Positions 25,488 through 33,964 of a stretch of DNA of 42,764 nt are shown in pieces. Source of the DNA: Paraeggerthella hongkongensis (GTDB lineage: Bacteria; Actinomycetota; Coriobacteriia; Coriobacteriales; Eggerthellaceae); assembly GCF_003726035.1 (NCBI RefSeq), contig NZ_QICD01000020.1, positions 1 to 42,764 on the forward strand, given 5' to 3'. The notes beneath the pieces were generated by a model. It saw nothing but the letters and a program-made list of their open reading frames with translations, ran no database searches and was not told the DNA's origin. Every line of letters starts with the position of its first letter. Positions within the stretch are counted from its first letter, which is position 1. The position numbers and the translations under genes are program-made.

Positions 25488-26462
25488 GTGGGAACCAAAG
25501 AGCAGCTGCTCAGCCTGCTGGAAGACAATCGAGACCGGTACGTATCGGGCGAAAAGCTGGCTCGCGCCATCGGCGTGAGCAGAAACGCCATCTGGAAAGC
25601 GGTCAACGCGCTTCGCGCGGAAGGCTACGACATCGCCGCCGCGACAAACAAAGGCTACGCGCTTTCGCAAGAAAACGACTTGCTGTCGCCCCAGGCCATC
25701 GAGCGCTTTCTTCCATCGGAGCATCCGTTTTCCCTCGTCGTTCGCAAGCAGGTGGAATCCACGAACGACGAAGCGCGCCGGCGCGCCCTCGAGGGAGCCC
25801 CCGAAGGCACCGTGGTGGTTGCGGAAAGCCAAACGGCGGGCAAGGGCCGACGCGGCAAGGAGTTCTTCTCGCCCGCGGAAACCGGCATCTACCTGAGCAT
25901 CGTGCTGCGCCCGGCGCTGCAAGCAGATCGCGCGCAGTACCTGACCACTGCCGCAGCCGTGGCTTGCGCGCAGGCGATCGAGCAGGTGGCGGGCAGGCCC
26001 GCTGCCATCAAGTGGGTGAACGACATCTACTGCGACGGGAAGAAGGTGGCGGGGATCCTCACCGAAGGCGCCGTGGATATGGAGTCGGGATGCTTCGAGC
26101 ACGCGGTGCTGGGCGTCGGCGTCAACGTGAAGCCGCCGGCGCAAGGCTTCCCCGACGCCATCGGCGATATTGCGGGCTCCATCTGCAGCGACGGGGAGAA
26201 AGCGGTGCGCAACAGGCTTGTCGCCGAGATCCTGGGGCGTTTCTGGACGCTTTACGAACATCTGGAGGATCGCTCGTTCTACAGCGAGTACCGCCGTCGC
26301 TGCTTTTTGCTGGGCGAGCCCATCGTGGTAACGCGCGACGGATCGCGAACGCGCGCCCGCGCCGTCGATCTGACCGACGATTTCAAACTGGTGATAGAGC
26401 TTCCGGACAAAGCGCGCCTGGAACTCCCGTACGGAGAGGTGAGCACGGCCCATGCCCGATAG
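25488..26462 (+). CDS. birA: Bifunctional biotin-protein ligase / biotin operon repressor
   Basis: 324 residues. An N-terminal winged helix (KEQLLSLLEDNRDRYVSGEKLARAIGVSRNAIWKAVNALRAEGYDI) indicates a repressor-type BirA. The ligase domain shows ESTNDEARR, the biotinyl-AMP loop SQTAGKGRRGKEFFSP (GRGRxG-type motif), ITAP-like substrate segment IKWVNDIYCDGKKVAGIL, then a C-terminal SH3-like domain. It attaches biotin to carboxylase carrier domains and represses biotin genes when biotin is plentiful. GTG 25488 is chosen (AAGGGGG upstream, family N-terminus). It overlaps bioY by 11 bp and heads the cluster it should regulate. Confidence 0.95.
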   Translation: MGTKEQLLSLLEDNRDRYVSGEKLARAIGVSRNAIWKAVNALRAEGYDIAAATNKGYALSQENDLLSPQAIERFLPSEHPFSLVVRKQVESTNDEARRRALEGAPEGTVVVAESQTAGKGRRGKEFFSPAETGIYLSIVLRPALQADRAQYLTTAAAVACAQAIEQVAGRPAAIKWVNDIYCDGKKVAGILTEGAVDMESGCFEHAVLGVGVNVKPPAQGFPDAIGDIAGSICSDGEKAVRNRLVAEILGRFWTLYEHLEDRSFYSEYRRRCFLLGEPIVVTRDGSRTRARAVDLTDDFKLVIELPDKARLELPYGEVSTAHAR

Positions 26463-27060
26463 AGCAACCCGCGCGGCGGCACGATCCAACGCCCTGCCCG
26501 ACGCACGCAACCACACCCGATCGCTCGTCTTGTGCGCGCTGTTCTGCGCGCTCATCGCCGTGGGGGCCTTCGTTAAAATACCGGTGCCCGTCGTGCCGTT
26601 CACCCTGCAGTTCCTGTTCACCACCATGGCCGGCCTTCTGCTGGGCCCGCGTTGGGGAACGCTGAGCGTGGCGGCGTACGTGGCGCTGGGATTGATCGGG
26701 CTGCCTATCTTCGCATCGGGCGGCGGCATCGGGTATCTGGCGCAGCCGAGTTTCGGGTACCTGATCGGCTTTTGCGCGGGAACGTACCTGACGGCGCGCA
26801 TTGCATGGGCCGCGCCGAAGCCGTCCACGAAGCGCCTGCTTGCCTCATGCTTCGCCGGATTGGGCGCGGTCTACCTGATGGGCATGGCGTACTTCTACCT
26901 TATCAGCAACTTCGTCATAGGCGCCCCCATAGCGCTGGGGCCGCTTGTGCTGTACTGCTTTGTTTTGGCCGTGCCGGGAGACATCGCGCTGTGCTTCGCC
27001 AGCGCCGTGCTGGCCAAGCGCCTTTTGCCGCTAGTCGCTTCGAAGCGAGGCCGCGCATGA
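26452..27060 (+). CDS. bioY: Biotin transporter BioY
   Basis: 202 residues with six membrane spans; the substrate-binding S component of an ECF-type biotin importer, also able to work alone. Family segments are VGAFVKIPVPVVPFTLQFLFTTMAGLLLGPRWG, GLIGLPIFASGGGIGYLAQPSFGYLIGF and VPGDIALC near the C-terminus. Start ATG 26452 lies inside the end of birA, and its stop overlaps bioB (ATGA). No EcfA or EcfT gene is in the window. Confidence 0.95.
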   Translation: MPDRATRAAARSNALPDARNHTRSLVLCALFCALIAVGAFVKIPVPVVPFTLQFLFTTMAGLLLGPRWGTLSVAAYVALGLIGLPIFASGGGIGYLAQPSFGYLIGFCAGTYLTARIAWAAPKPSTKRLLASCFAGLGAVYLMGMAYFYLISNFVIGAPIALGPLVLYCFVLAVPGDIALCFASAVLAKRLLPLVASKRGRA

Positions 27061-28043
27061 CCACCTTCGACCAAAGCCACCTCGACCGATGCGAGCGCGC
27101 CGCCTCGCGGGGCGACCAGCTCGACCGCGCCGATCTGGTCGCGCTCGCAAAAGCGCCCCTGCACGACCTGGCCGCCGCAGCCAACCGCGTGCGCCGCGCG
27201 CAGTGCGGGGACGCGTTCGACCTGTGCAGCATCGTCAACGCCAAAAGCGGGCGCTGCCCCGAGAACTGCGCGTACTGCGCCCAGTCGCGCCACTGGAGCG
27301 CGCGCGTGGAGGAGTACCCCTTCCGCACCGCCGCAGATATCGTCGCCCAGGCGAAACGCGACGTCCGAGCAGGCGTGCAGCGATTCTCGCTCGTGGCATC
27401 CGGGCAGCGGCTCTCGCGCAGCGAGGTCGAACGGGCAGCGCTGGCCATCGCGGCCGTCAAGCGCGCCACGGGCGTTTCCGTATGCGCCTCCCTCGGCCTG
27501 CTCGAAAAAGAAGACTTCTCCTTGCTGGCGCAAGCCGGGCTTGAGCGCGTGCACAACAATCTGGAAACGTCGCGCGCGTTCTTTCCCCGCATCTGCACCA
27601 CGCACGCCTACGACGACAAGCTACGCGCAATCGAAGCCGCGCGCGAAGCCGGGCTGGAAGTGTGCAGCGGCGGCATCATCGGCATGGGAGAGAGCCTTAT
27701 CGACCGCATAGACCTGGCGCTCGAGCTGCGCGCGCTGCGCCCGAACTCGGTGCCCCTCAACGTGCTGAACCCCATCGCCGGCACCCCGTTGGCAAGCATG
27801 CCGCCGCTCGCGCACGACGACGTGCTGCGCACGGTGGCGCTGTTCCGGTTCGCCCTGCCCGGCACGTCCCTGCGCCTTGCCGGCGGCCGCGCGCTCCTGG
27901 GCGAAGCCGGGCGCGCCTGCCTTGAAGCCGGCGCAAACGCCCTGATATCGGGGGACATGCTGACCACCGGCGGCTTCTCCGTGGCGTCCGATCGGGCGAT
28001 GGCCGCTTCCGCCGGGTTCTCCGTGCCCGACCCCATCATCTGA
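27057..28043 (+). CDS. bioB: Biotin synthase
   Basis: 328 residues. A radical-SAM enzyme that inserts sulfur into dethiobiotin. It carries the SAM cluster motif CPENCAYC (about residues 65-72), the [2Fe-2S] ligand region with further Cys in VCASLGLL and LEVCSGGIIGMGE, YNHNLETS-like HNNLETSRAFF, and the C-terminal LRLAGGR. The open frame extends far upstream inside bioY, but ATG 27057 overlaps the bioY stop by 4 bp and starts the family N-terminus. Confidence 0.96.
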   Translation: MTTFDQSHLDRCERAASRGDQLDRADLVALAKAPLHDLAAAANRVRRAQCGDAFDLCSIVNAKSGRCPENCAYCAQSRHWSARVEEYPFRTAADIVAQAKRDVRAGVQRFSLVASGQRLSRSEVERAALAIAAVKRATGVSVCASLGLLEKEDFSLLAQAGLERVHNNLETSRAFFPRICTTHAYDDKLRAIEAAREAGLEVCSGGIIGMGESLIDRIDLALELRALRPNSVPLNVLNPIAGTPLASMPPLAHDDVLRTVALFRFALPGTSLRLAGGRALLGEAGRACLEAGANALISGDMLTTGGFSVASDRAMAASAGFSVPDPII

Positions 28044-28106
28044 CGCATCATGAAGCGCGCCGCCCCACATGCGTCGAGCAACCTTCGATCAGAGACGAGG
28101 AACCGC

Positions 28107-28799
28107 ATGAACACGACATCGCGCGGCCTGTTCGTCACCGCAACCGGCACCGACGTCGGAAAAACCTACGTGAGCGCACTCATCCTCAAGCGCCTGCGCG
28201 AAGCGGGATACGATGCGGGCTACTACAAGGCAGCCATCAGCGGCATCGAAACGGACGGCCGCGGCAACCTCCTCGGCGACGCTTCGTACGTCGCTCGAGT
28301 TGCCGGGCTGGACGAGCCCCACGAGCACCTGGTCTCCTACACGTACCGCACGGCGGTGTCGCCGCATCTGGCCTCGCGGCTGGAAGGAAACCCCGTTGAC
28401 CTGGACGTCGTCCGACGCGACTACGCACAAGCCTGCAGGCGCCATGACTTGGTGCTGGTCGAAGGCAGCGGCGGCATCGTCTGCCCGCTGCGCTGGGACG
28501 AACGCGCGCGCATCATGCTGGAGGATGTCGTACGCGCCCTGAGCCTAGGGGCCATCGTGATCGCCGATGCGGGGCTGGGGACCCTGAACGCGCTTGCCAC
28601 CACCGCGTTGTACCTGGACGAAAAGGACATCCCGTGCCGCGGCATCGTGCTCAACAACTACGAAGCGGGCAATCTGCTCCACGAGGACAACCGCCTGATG
28701 GCAAGCGAGATCACGGGCATTCCCGTGATCGTCTGCGTCCCGCCCCGTGCGCAAGCCCTTGATTGCGACGCCGCCGCCTTGGCAAGCCTGTTCGACTGA
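28107..28799 (+). CDS. bioD: Dethiobiotin synthetase
   Basis: 230 residues. It closes the ureido ring of dethiobiotin using CO2 and ATP. It begins with FVTATGTDVGKTYVS (P-loop), has YYKAAISG, the catalytic/phosphate loop VEGSGGIVCPL and the RGIVLNNYE segment. ATG 28107 has GACGAGG upstream and lies 63 bp after bioB. Confidence 0.95.
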   Translation: MNTTSRGLFVTATGTDVGKTYVSALILKRLREAGYDAGYYKAAISGIETDGRGNLLGDASYVARVAGLDEPHEHLVSYTYRTAVSPHLASRLEGNPVDLDVVRRDYAQACRRHDLVLVEGSGGIVCPLRWDERARIMLEDVVRALSLGAIVIADAGLGTLNALATTALYLDEKDIPCRGIVLNNYEAGNLLHEDNRLMASEITGIPVIVCVPPRAQALDCDAAALASLFD

Positions 28800-28861
28800 C
28801 CCATCGCCGCGCGGAACGCCCGCACGGCGCGCTTTTTCATCAACTTCGGAAAGGACCCCGC

Positions 28862-30205
28862 ATGGCAACTTGGCAAGAACGCGACCTCGCGCACATCTGG
28901 CACCCCTGCTCCCAGATGAAGGACTACGAGGACTTCCCTCCCATCATCATCGAACGCGGAGAGGGAGTGCGCCTGTTCGACTTGGACGGAAAGGACTACA
29001 TCGACATCATCAGCTCCTGGTGGTGCAATACGCTGGGGCATTGCAATCCCGACATCGCGGAAGCCGTTGCGCAGCAAGCGAAGAAACTCGACCACGTGCT
29101 GTTCGCCAATTTTTCCCACGAGGGCATCATCCAGCTTGCCGAAGAGCTGACCGCCATCATGCCCGAAGGGCTGGACAAGCTCTGCTTCTCGGACAACGGC
29201 TCCACATCGGTGGAGTGCGCCCTCAAGATGAGCTTCCAATACCACCTGCAAACGGGCCATCCGGAAAAACAGCGGTTCATGTGCCTATCCGAAGGCTACC
29301 ATGGCGAAACCCTGGGCGCGCTGTCCGTGTGCGCCGATGCCACGTACGCGGGCATGTACGCGCCGCTCATGCACCGGTCTCACGTCATCGAAGCGCCCGA
29401 TTGCTACCGCTGCGCGTACGGCTGCACGCGCGACGCGTGCAGCTGCCCCTGCTTTGAGCATGCCGAGCGGCAGTTCGAGCAGCACGGGCGCGAAACGTGC
29501 GCCGTCATCGTCGAGCCGCTTTTGCAGGGAAGTGCCGGCATGCGCATGTACCCGCCGCTGTACCTGGAAAAGCTGCGAGCGCTGTGCGATCGGCACGACG
29601 TGCACCTCATCGCCGATGAAGTGGCCACGGGCTTCGGTCGCACCGGCACCATGTTCGCCTTCGACCAGACAAGCGTCTCCCCCGACATGCTCTGCACTTC
29701 CAAGAACCTGACCGGGGGCTTTCTTCCCATGGCGGTAACGGCCGTAACCGACGACATCTACCGCGCCTTCTACGCCGACTACTCCGAGGGCAAGGCGTTC
29801 ATGCACAGCCACACCTACGCCGGAAACCCCATCGCAGCGGCGGCGGCCTTGGCGGTGCAGCGCATCATGCGGGAAGATCGCGTGCTCGAACGAGCCGCCG
29901 TCAAAGCGGACCACCTGCAAGCGCGGCTGACCGAGGCGTTCGGCGACCACCCCCATGTGGGAGAGATTCGCCGCCTGGGCATGATTCACGCGCTTGAGCT
30001 GGTAGTCGACCGCGACACCAAGGAAGGGTTCGACCCGGGCGAGCGCATGGGATATCGGATCTACCGGCAGGCGCTCGACCGCGGCCTGATGCTGCGTCCC
30101 TTGGGCAACGTCGTGTACTTCAACCCGGCGCTGACCATCACCGAAGACGAACTCGACTGCGCCGTGGAGCGCGCTCGCGGAGCCATCGACGCCGTGCTGG
30201 GGTAG
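28862..30205 (+). CDS. bioA: Adenosylmethionine-8-amino-7-oxononanoate aminotransferase
   Basis: 447 residues, PLP-dependent class III aminotransferase. It converts KAPA to DAPA with SAM as amino donor. Visible are SSWWCNTLGH at the substrate pocket, FSDNGSTSVECALK, EGYHGETLG, the cofactor Asp in LIADEVATGFGRTG and the Schiff-base Lys in CTSKNLTGGFLPMA. A Cys-rich insertion (DCYRCAYGCTRDACSCPCF, about 179-197) is typical of one bacterial BioA subgroup. ATG 28862 with GGAAAGGA upstream. Last gene of the biotin cluster; no bioF, bioC or bioH follows. Confidence 0.96.
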   Translation: MATWQERDLAHIWHPCSQMKDYEDFPPIIIERGEGVRLFDLDGKDYIDIISSWWCNTLGHCNPDIAEAVAQQAKKLDHVLFANFSHEGIIQLAEELTAIMPEGLDKLCFSDNGSTSVECALKMSFQYHLQTGHPEKQRFMCLSEGYHGETLGALSVCADATYAGMYAPLMHRSHVIEAPDCYRCAYGCTRDACSCPCFEHAERQFEQHGRETCAVIVEPLLQGSAGMRMYPPLYLEKLRALCDRHDVHLIADEVATGFGRTGTMFAFDQTSVSPDMLCTSKNLTGGFLPMAVTAVTDDIYRAFYADYSEGKAFMHSHTYAGNPIAAAAALAVQRIMREDRVLERAAVKADHLQARLTEAFGDHPHVGEIRRLGMIHALELVVDRDTKEGFDPGERMGYRIYRQALDRGLMLRPLGNVVYFNPALTITEDELDCAVERARGAIDAVLG

Positions 30206-30246
30206 AAACCGGACAGGACGAATCGCTCGCGCCATGCCGGGAAGCT

Positions 30247-30304
30247 CATTGTCGATCCGAAAACACGTTTTTGAGCCCAAAAACGTGTTTTCGGATCGAC
30301 AATG
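30247..30304. repeat. 58-bp perfect palindrome with 27-bp arms
   Basis: Arms 30247-30273 and 30278-30304 are exact reverse complements with a 4-nt AGCC loop. It lies 42 bp after bioA and upstream of the next gene's promoter. It could end the biotin transcript (TTTTTG inside the stem, no tail) and has the look of a dispersed intergenic palindrome. Confidence 0.75.
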
Positions 30305-30360
30305 CCCGCGCGCGACTGCAGCCGCGCTCCCGTCCCTCTGTCTTGTCCGGCATACCGCCC

Positions 30361-30366
30361 TATAAT
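30361..30366 (+). promoter_or_regulatory. -10 box for the UPF0210 gene
   Basis: A perfect TATAAT, 50 bp before the ATG at 30416. The nearest -35-like sequence, TTGTCC (30343-30348), is too close (12 nt), so promoter strength is uncertain. A second box, TAGACT (30371-30376), has an extended TGC before it. Confidence 0.45.
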
Positions 30367-30415
30367 TTGCTAGACTGTACCGATACCCAAACGCCAGAGA
30401 GAAAGACAGGACGCC

Positions 30416-31780
30416 ATGCAGATCACGCCGGCAGAAATCGCCGAGACGCTTGCGATGGTGAGCAAGCAGCACCTGGACATCCGAACCATCACGCTGGGCT
30501 TGAACCTGCGCGGTTGCACCGACGCCGACATCGACGTCATGGCCCGCAAGGTCTACGACCGCATGACCAGCGCCGCCGAACGACTGGTCCCCACCGCCGA
30601 GCAATTGGAGCGCGAGTACGGCATCCCCATCGTGAACAAGCGCATCTCCGTCACGCCCATCGCCGAAATCTGCGCAGCCACCGACGCAGCCGACTTCACC
30701 CCCATCGCCATCGCCATGGACAAGGCCGGCAAGGAAGTGGGCGTCGATTTCGTAGGCGGCTTCAGCGCGCTCGTCCACAAAGGAGCGTCGCGAGCCGACA
30801 CCACGCTGATGAAGTCGATCCCCCATGCCCTGTCCGTAACCGACAACGTATGCTCGAGCGTGAACGTGGGCTCCACGCGCGCGGGCATCAACATGGACGC
30901 CGCCTATCTGATGGCCGGCATCGTAAAGCAGACGGCGGAGGCCACGGCCGACCGCCAGTGCATCGGCGCAGGCAAACTGGTGGTGTTCTGCAACGCCGTG
31001 GAGGACAACCCCTTCATGGCCGGCGCGTTCCACGGATCGGGCGAGGCTGACGCCGTGGTGAACGTGGGCGTATCGGGACCCGGCGTGGTGCGCGCCGTGC
31101 TGGCCGACCTGCCGAAGGACGCCGACATCACGTCGGTTGCCGAAGCCATCAAGGCAACTGCGTTCAAGATCACGCGCGCAGGCGAGCTGATGGCGCGCGA
31201 AGCGTCGCGCCGCCTGGGCGTGCAGCAAGGCATCCTGGACCTTTCATTGGCTCCCACGCCGGCCGAAGGCGACTCGGTGGCAGAGATCCTGGAAGCGATC
31301 GGCGTCGGCCAGTGCGGCGGCCCCGGCACCACGGCTGCGCTCGCCATGCTCAACGACGCCGTGAAGAAGGGCGGCGTCATGGCGTCGTCGTCGGTCGGCG
31401 GCCTGTCCGGCGCGTTCATTCCCGTGTCCGAGGATGCCGGCATGATTCGCGCAGCGGAGTCCGGCGCCCTGTCCCTGGAGAAGCTTGAAGCCATGACCTG
31501 CGTATGCTCGGTGGGCCTGGACATGATCGCGGTACCCGGCGACACCAGCGTCGAGACCATCTTCGGCATCATCGCCGACGAATGCGCCATCGGCATGATC
31601 AACAACAAGACCACCGCCGTGCGCGTTATCCCCGCGATCGGCAAGCAGGTGGGCGATCGGCTGGACTTCGGCGGCCTGCTGGGCTACGCGCCCGTCATGC
31701 CGGTCAACCAGCATGCGGGCACGGTGTTCGCCCATCGCGGCGGCCGCATGCCCGCGCCGATCAACTCGCTGAAAAACTAG
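30416..31780 (+). CDS. UPF0210 (PFL/DUF711 family) protein
   Basis: 454 residues, highly conserved over its full length with the UPF0210 family, a structural relative of the PFL/glycyl-radical barrel fold whose function is unknown. Family-like segments are [69 protein letters not shown] and [17 protein letters not shown]. In many genomes an ACT-domain UPF0237 gene lies directly upstream; none is present here. Monocistronic, with AGGA before the ATG. Confidence 0.92.
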   Translation: MQITPAEIAETLAMVSKQHLDIRTITLGLNLRGCTDADIDVMARKVYDRMTSAAERLVPTAEQLEREYGIPIVNKRISVTPIAEICAATDAADFTPIAIAMDKAGKEVGVDFVGGFSALVHKGASRADTTLMKSIPHALSVTDNVCSSVNVGSTRAGINMDAAYLMAGIVKQTAEATADRQCIGAGKLVVFCNAVEDNPFMAGAFHGSGEADAVVNVGVSGPGVVRAVLADLPKDADITSVAEAIKATAFKITRAGELMAREASRRLGVQQGILDLSLAPTPAEGDSVAEILEAIGVGQCGGPGTTAALAMLNDAVKKGGVMASSSVGGLSGAFIPVSEDAGMIRAAESGALSLEKLEAMTCVCSVGLDMIAVPGDTSVETIFGIIADECAIGMINNKTTAVRVIPAIGKQVGDRLDFGGLLGYAPVMPVNQHAGTVFAHRGGRMPAPINSLKN

Positions 31781-31875
31781 CGCGCTTCCCGGAGGCGACC
31801 ACGGGCCGCCTCCCGCACCATTATGGGCGCGAATCGACCCGGCAAAGCCCTGCCGAACGCGCCGGGCACACCGAA

Positions 31876-31907
31876 AAGGGGCTGCATCACGTTTGATGCA
31901 GCCCCTT
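31876..31907. terminator. 14-bp hairpin between UPF0210 gene and ettA
   Basis: AAGGGGCTGCATCA (31876-31889) pairs perfectly with TGATGCAGCCCCTT (31894-31907), loop CGTT, between convergent genes. On the minus strand the stem ends CCCCTT and runs into TTCGG, so it is a fair terminator for ettA and a U-less one for the plus strand. Confidence 0.65.
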
Positions 31908-31932
31908 CGCTTGAAACCGGCTAGACGGTGCG

Positions 31933-33612
31933 CTAGTCGCGCGTGAGTTTGCGATGGATGCGATGCGGCTTCGCAGCCTCTTCGCCCAAGCGCTCCACCT
32001 TGTTCTTCTGGTAGGACTCGAAGTTGCCCTCGAACCAGAACCAGTTGCCGGGATTCTCGTCGGTGCCCTCCCATGCCAGAATGTGCGTGGCAACGCGGTC
32101 CAGGAACATGCGGTCGTGGCTGACCACCACGGCGCAACCCGGGAACGCCAGCAGCGCCTCTTCCAAGCACTCGAGCGTTTCAACGTCCAGGTCGTTGGTC
32201 GGCTCGTCCAAAAGCAGCAGGTTGCCGCCTTCCTTCAGCGTGAGCGCCAGGTTCAAGCGGTTGCGCTCGCCGCCGGACAGCACGCCCGTGGGCTTTTGCT
32301 GATCAGAGCCCTTGAAGCCGAAGCTGGCCACGTAAGCGCGCGTCGGAATCTCGGTATCGCCCACGCGAATGTAATCGGTGCCGCCGGACACGGCTTCCCA
32401 CACGTTCGCCTTCGGGTCGAGGCCAGAGCGATTCTGATCGACGTAGGAGATCTTCACCGTCTCGCCGACATCGAGCGTGCCCGAAGTCAACTCCTCCAGC
32501 CCAACGATGGCCTTGAACAGCGTGGTCTTGCCCACGCCGTTCGGACCGATCACGCCCACGATGCCGTTGCGCGGCAGCTCGAAGGACAGGTCGTCGATCA
32601 GCACGCGGTCGCCGAACGATTTATGCAGATGCTCGGCCACGAGCACCTTCGCGCCCAGGCGCGGACCCACGGGGATCTGGATGTCGGTGAAGTCGAGCTT
32701 CTTCGACGCAGCGGCCTCGGCGGCCATCTGCTCGTAGCGCTCCAAACGGGCCTTGCTCTTCGCCTGACGAGCCTTCGGGCTGGAGCGCACCCATTCGAGC
32801 TCCGACTGCAAGCGCTTCGCCATTTTCGCATCGCGCTGGCCCTGGGCCTCCAGGCGCGCGGCCTTCGTCTCCAGATACGTGGAGTAGTTGCCCTTGTACG
32901 GGAACAAGCTGCCACGGTCAACCTCGCAGATCCACTCGGCCACGTTGTCCAGGAAGTAGCGGTCGTGCGTGACGGCCAGCACGGCACCCTGGTAGTTCTT
33001 GAGGAAGCGCTCCAGCCACAGCACGGACTCGGCGTCCAGGTGGTTGGTGGGCTCGTCCAAAAGCAGCAGGTCGGGCGCCTCAAGCAGCAGGCGGCACAAC
33101 GCCACGCGGCGACGCTCGCCGCCGGACAGCACGTTCACCGGCATGTCGGGGTCGGGGCACTGCAGCGCGTCCATGGCCTGGGACAGCTGGCTGTCCAGAT
33201 CCCAGCCGTTCGCCGCGTCGATGGCGTCCTGAAGCTCGCCCATCTCGGCCATGAGCGCATCGAAGTCGGCATCGGGCTCGCCCATGAGCTCGCCGATCTT
33301 GTTGAAGCGATCGATCTTCGCCTTGACCTCTCCGAACGCCAGCTCGATATTCTCCAGGACGGTTTTGTCCTCGTCGAGCGGCGGCTCCTGCTGCAGAATG
33401 CCCACCGTGTAACCGGGAGAGAGGCGCGCCTCGCCGTTCGAGACCTCCTCAAGACCGGCCATCAGCTTGAGCAGCGTCGACTTGCCCATGCCGTTGGGGC
33501 CCACCACGCCGATTTTGGCGCCGGGATAGAACGAAAGCGACACGTCGTCCAAGATGACCTTGTCGCCATGCGCCTTGCGCGCCTTGTACATTTGATAGAT
33601 GAATTCCGCCAC
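31933..33612 (-). CDS. ettA: ABC-F protein, energy-dependent translational throttle EttA
   Basis: 559 residues. Two ABC domains carry Walker A GPNGMGKST and GPNGVGKTT and signatures LSGGERRR and LSGGERNR. Between them is the P-site tRNA interaction motif region (WVRSSPKARQAKSKARL, about 280). The opening FIYQMYKARKAHGDKVILDDVSLSFYPGAKIGVVG and the length match EttA. It binds the ribosomal E site and gates early elongation in response to ATP/ADP. No membrane spans. GTG 33612 has CAAGGAG upstream. Confidence 0.95.
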   Translation of the reverse strand: MAEFIYQMYKARKAHGDKVILDDVSLSFYPGAKIGVVGPNGMGKSTLLKLMAGLEEVSNGEARLSPGYTVGILQQEPPLDEDKTVLENIELAFGEVKAKIDRFNKIGELMGEPDADFDALMAEMGELQDAIDAANGWDLDSQLSQAMDALQCPDPDMPVNVLSGGERRRVALCRLLLEAPDLLLLDEPTNHLDAESVLWLERFLKNYQGAVLAVTHDRYFLDNVAEWICEVDRGSLFPYKGNYSTYLETKAARLEAQGQRDAKMAKRLQSELEWVRSSPKARQAKSKARLERYEQMAAEAAASKKLDFTDIQIPVGPRLGAKVLVAEHLHKSFGDRVLIDDLSFELPRNGIVGVIGPNGVGKTTLFKAIVGLEELTSGTLDVGETVKISYVDQNRSGLDPKANVWEAVSGGTDYIRVGDTEIPTRAYVASFGFKGSDQQKPTGVLSGGERNRLNLALTLKEGGNLLLLDEPTNDLDVETLECLEEALLAFPGCAVVVSHDRMFLDRVATHILAWEGTDENPGNWFWFEGNFESYQKNKVERLGEEAAKPHRIHRKLTRD

Positions 33613-33964
33613 GGATGCTCCTTGTTCTCAACTTCGCACAGGCCGCCGCCCATGGCCGCGCCTGCACAATTGCATCCGTCTATTGTCGCACATTTGGACA
33701 AGAAGGGGCCGTACGAGGCGTGCTTCCCGAAAACGAGCATCGACCACAGGCCGCGTCACGCACACAAGCAACTACACGGCTTCCTGCACAATTCAAGCAG
33801 GTCAACGGCAACGTCACTACACCCCCTCGTTTTGCAGGGGGAGCCACATTGCCGCACAAAACACCGCACTTGGGGTGTGCCGCGCAAAAGCCTCTTTTTT
33901 TAGGATCTTCTTCAGCACATGCGCAACAGCCGTTGCGTATGAATCGAACCAAGGAGGATTCGCC
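33613..33964. other. Divergent intergenic region, ettA versus FAD reductase
   Basis: About 350 bp without a gene. CCTGCACAATT occurs twice (33663-33673 and 33783-33793). Small inverted repeats lie at 33824-33840 (CCCCT..AGGGG) and 33861-33878. A T-run (33894-33901) and the 9-bp palindrome at 33919-33940 precede the reductase gene. No promoter is clear enough to call. Confidence 0.4.
33919..33940. promoter_or_regulatory. Inverted repeat just before the FAD reductase gene
   Basis: ATGCGCAAC (33919-33927) and GTTGCGTAT (33932-33940) pair with one mismatch around AGCC, 11 bp before the AAGGAGG ribosome site. It could be an operator, for instance for the nearby LuxR protein, or a 5' mRNA stem. 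Confidence 0.4.

Noticed and set aside
29285-31228. 647-codon open frame on the minus strand
   Set aside because: Antisense to bioA and the UPF0210 gene, which both show clear family motifs on the plus strand.
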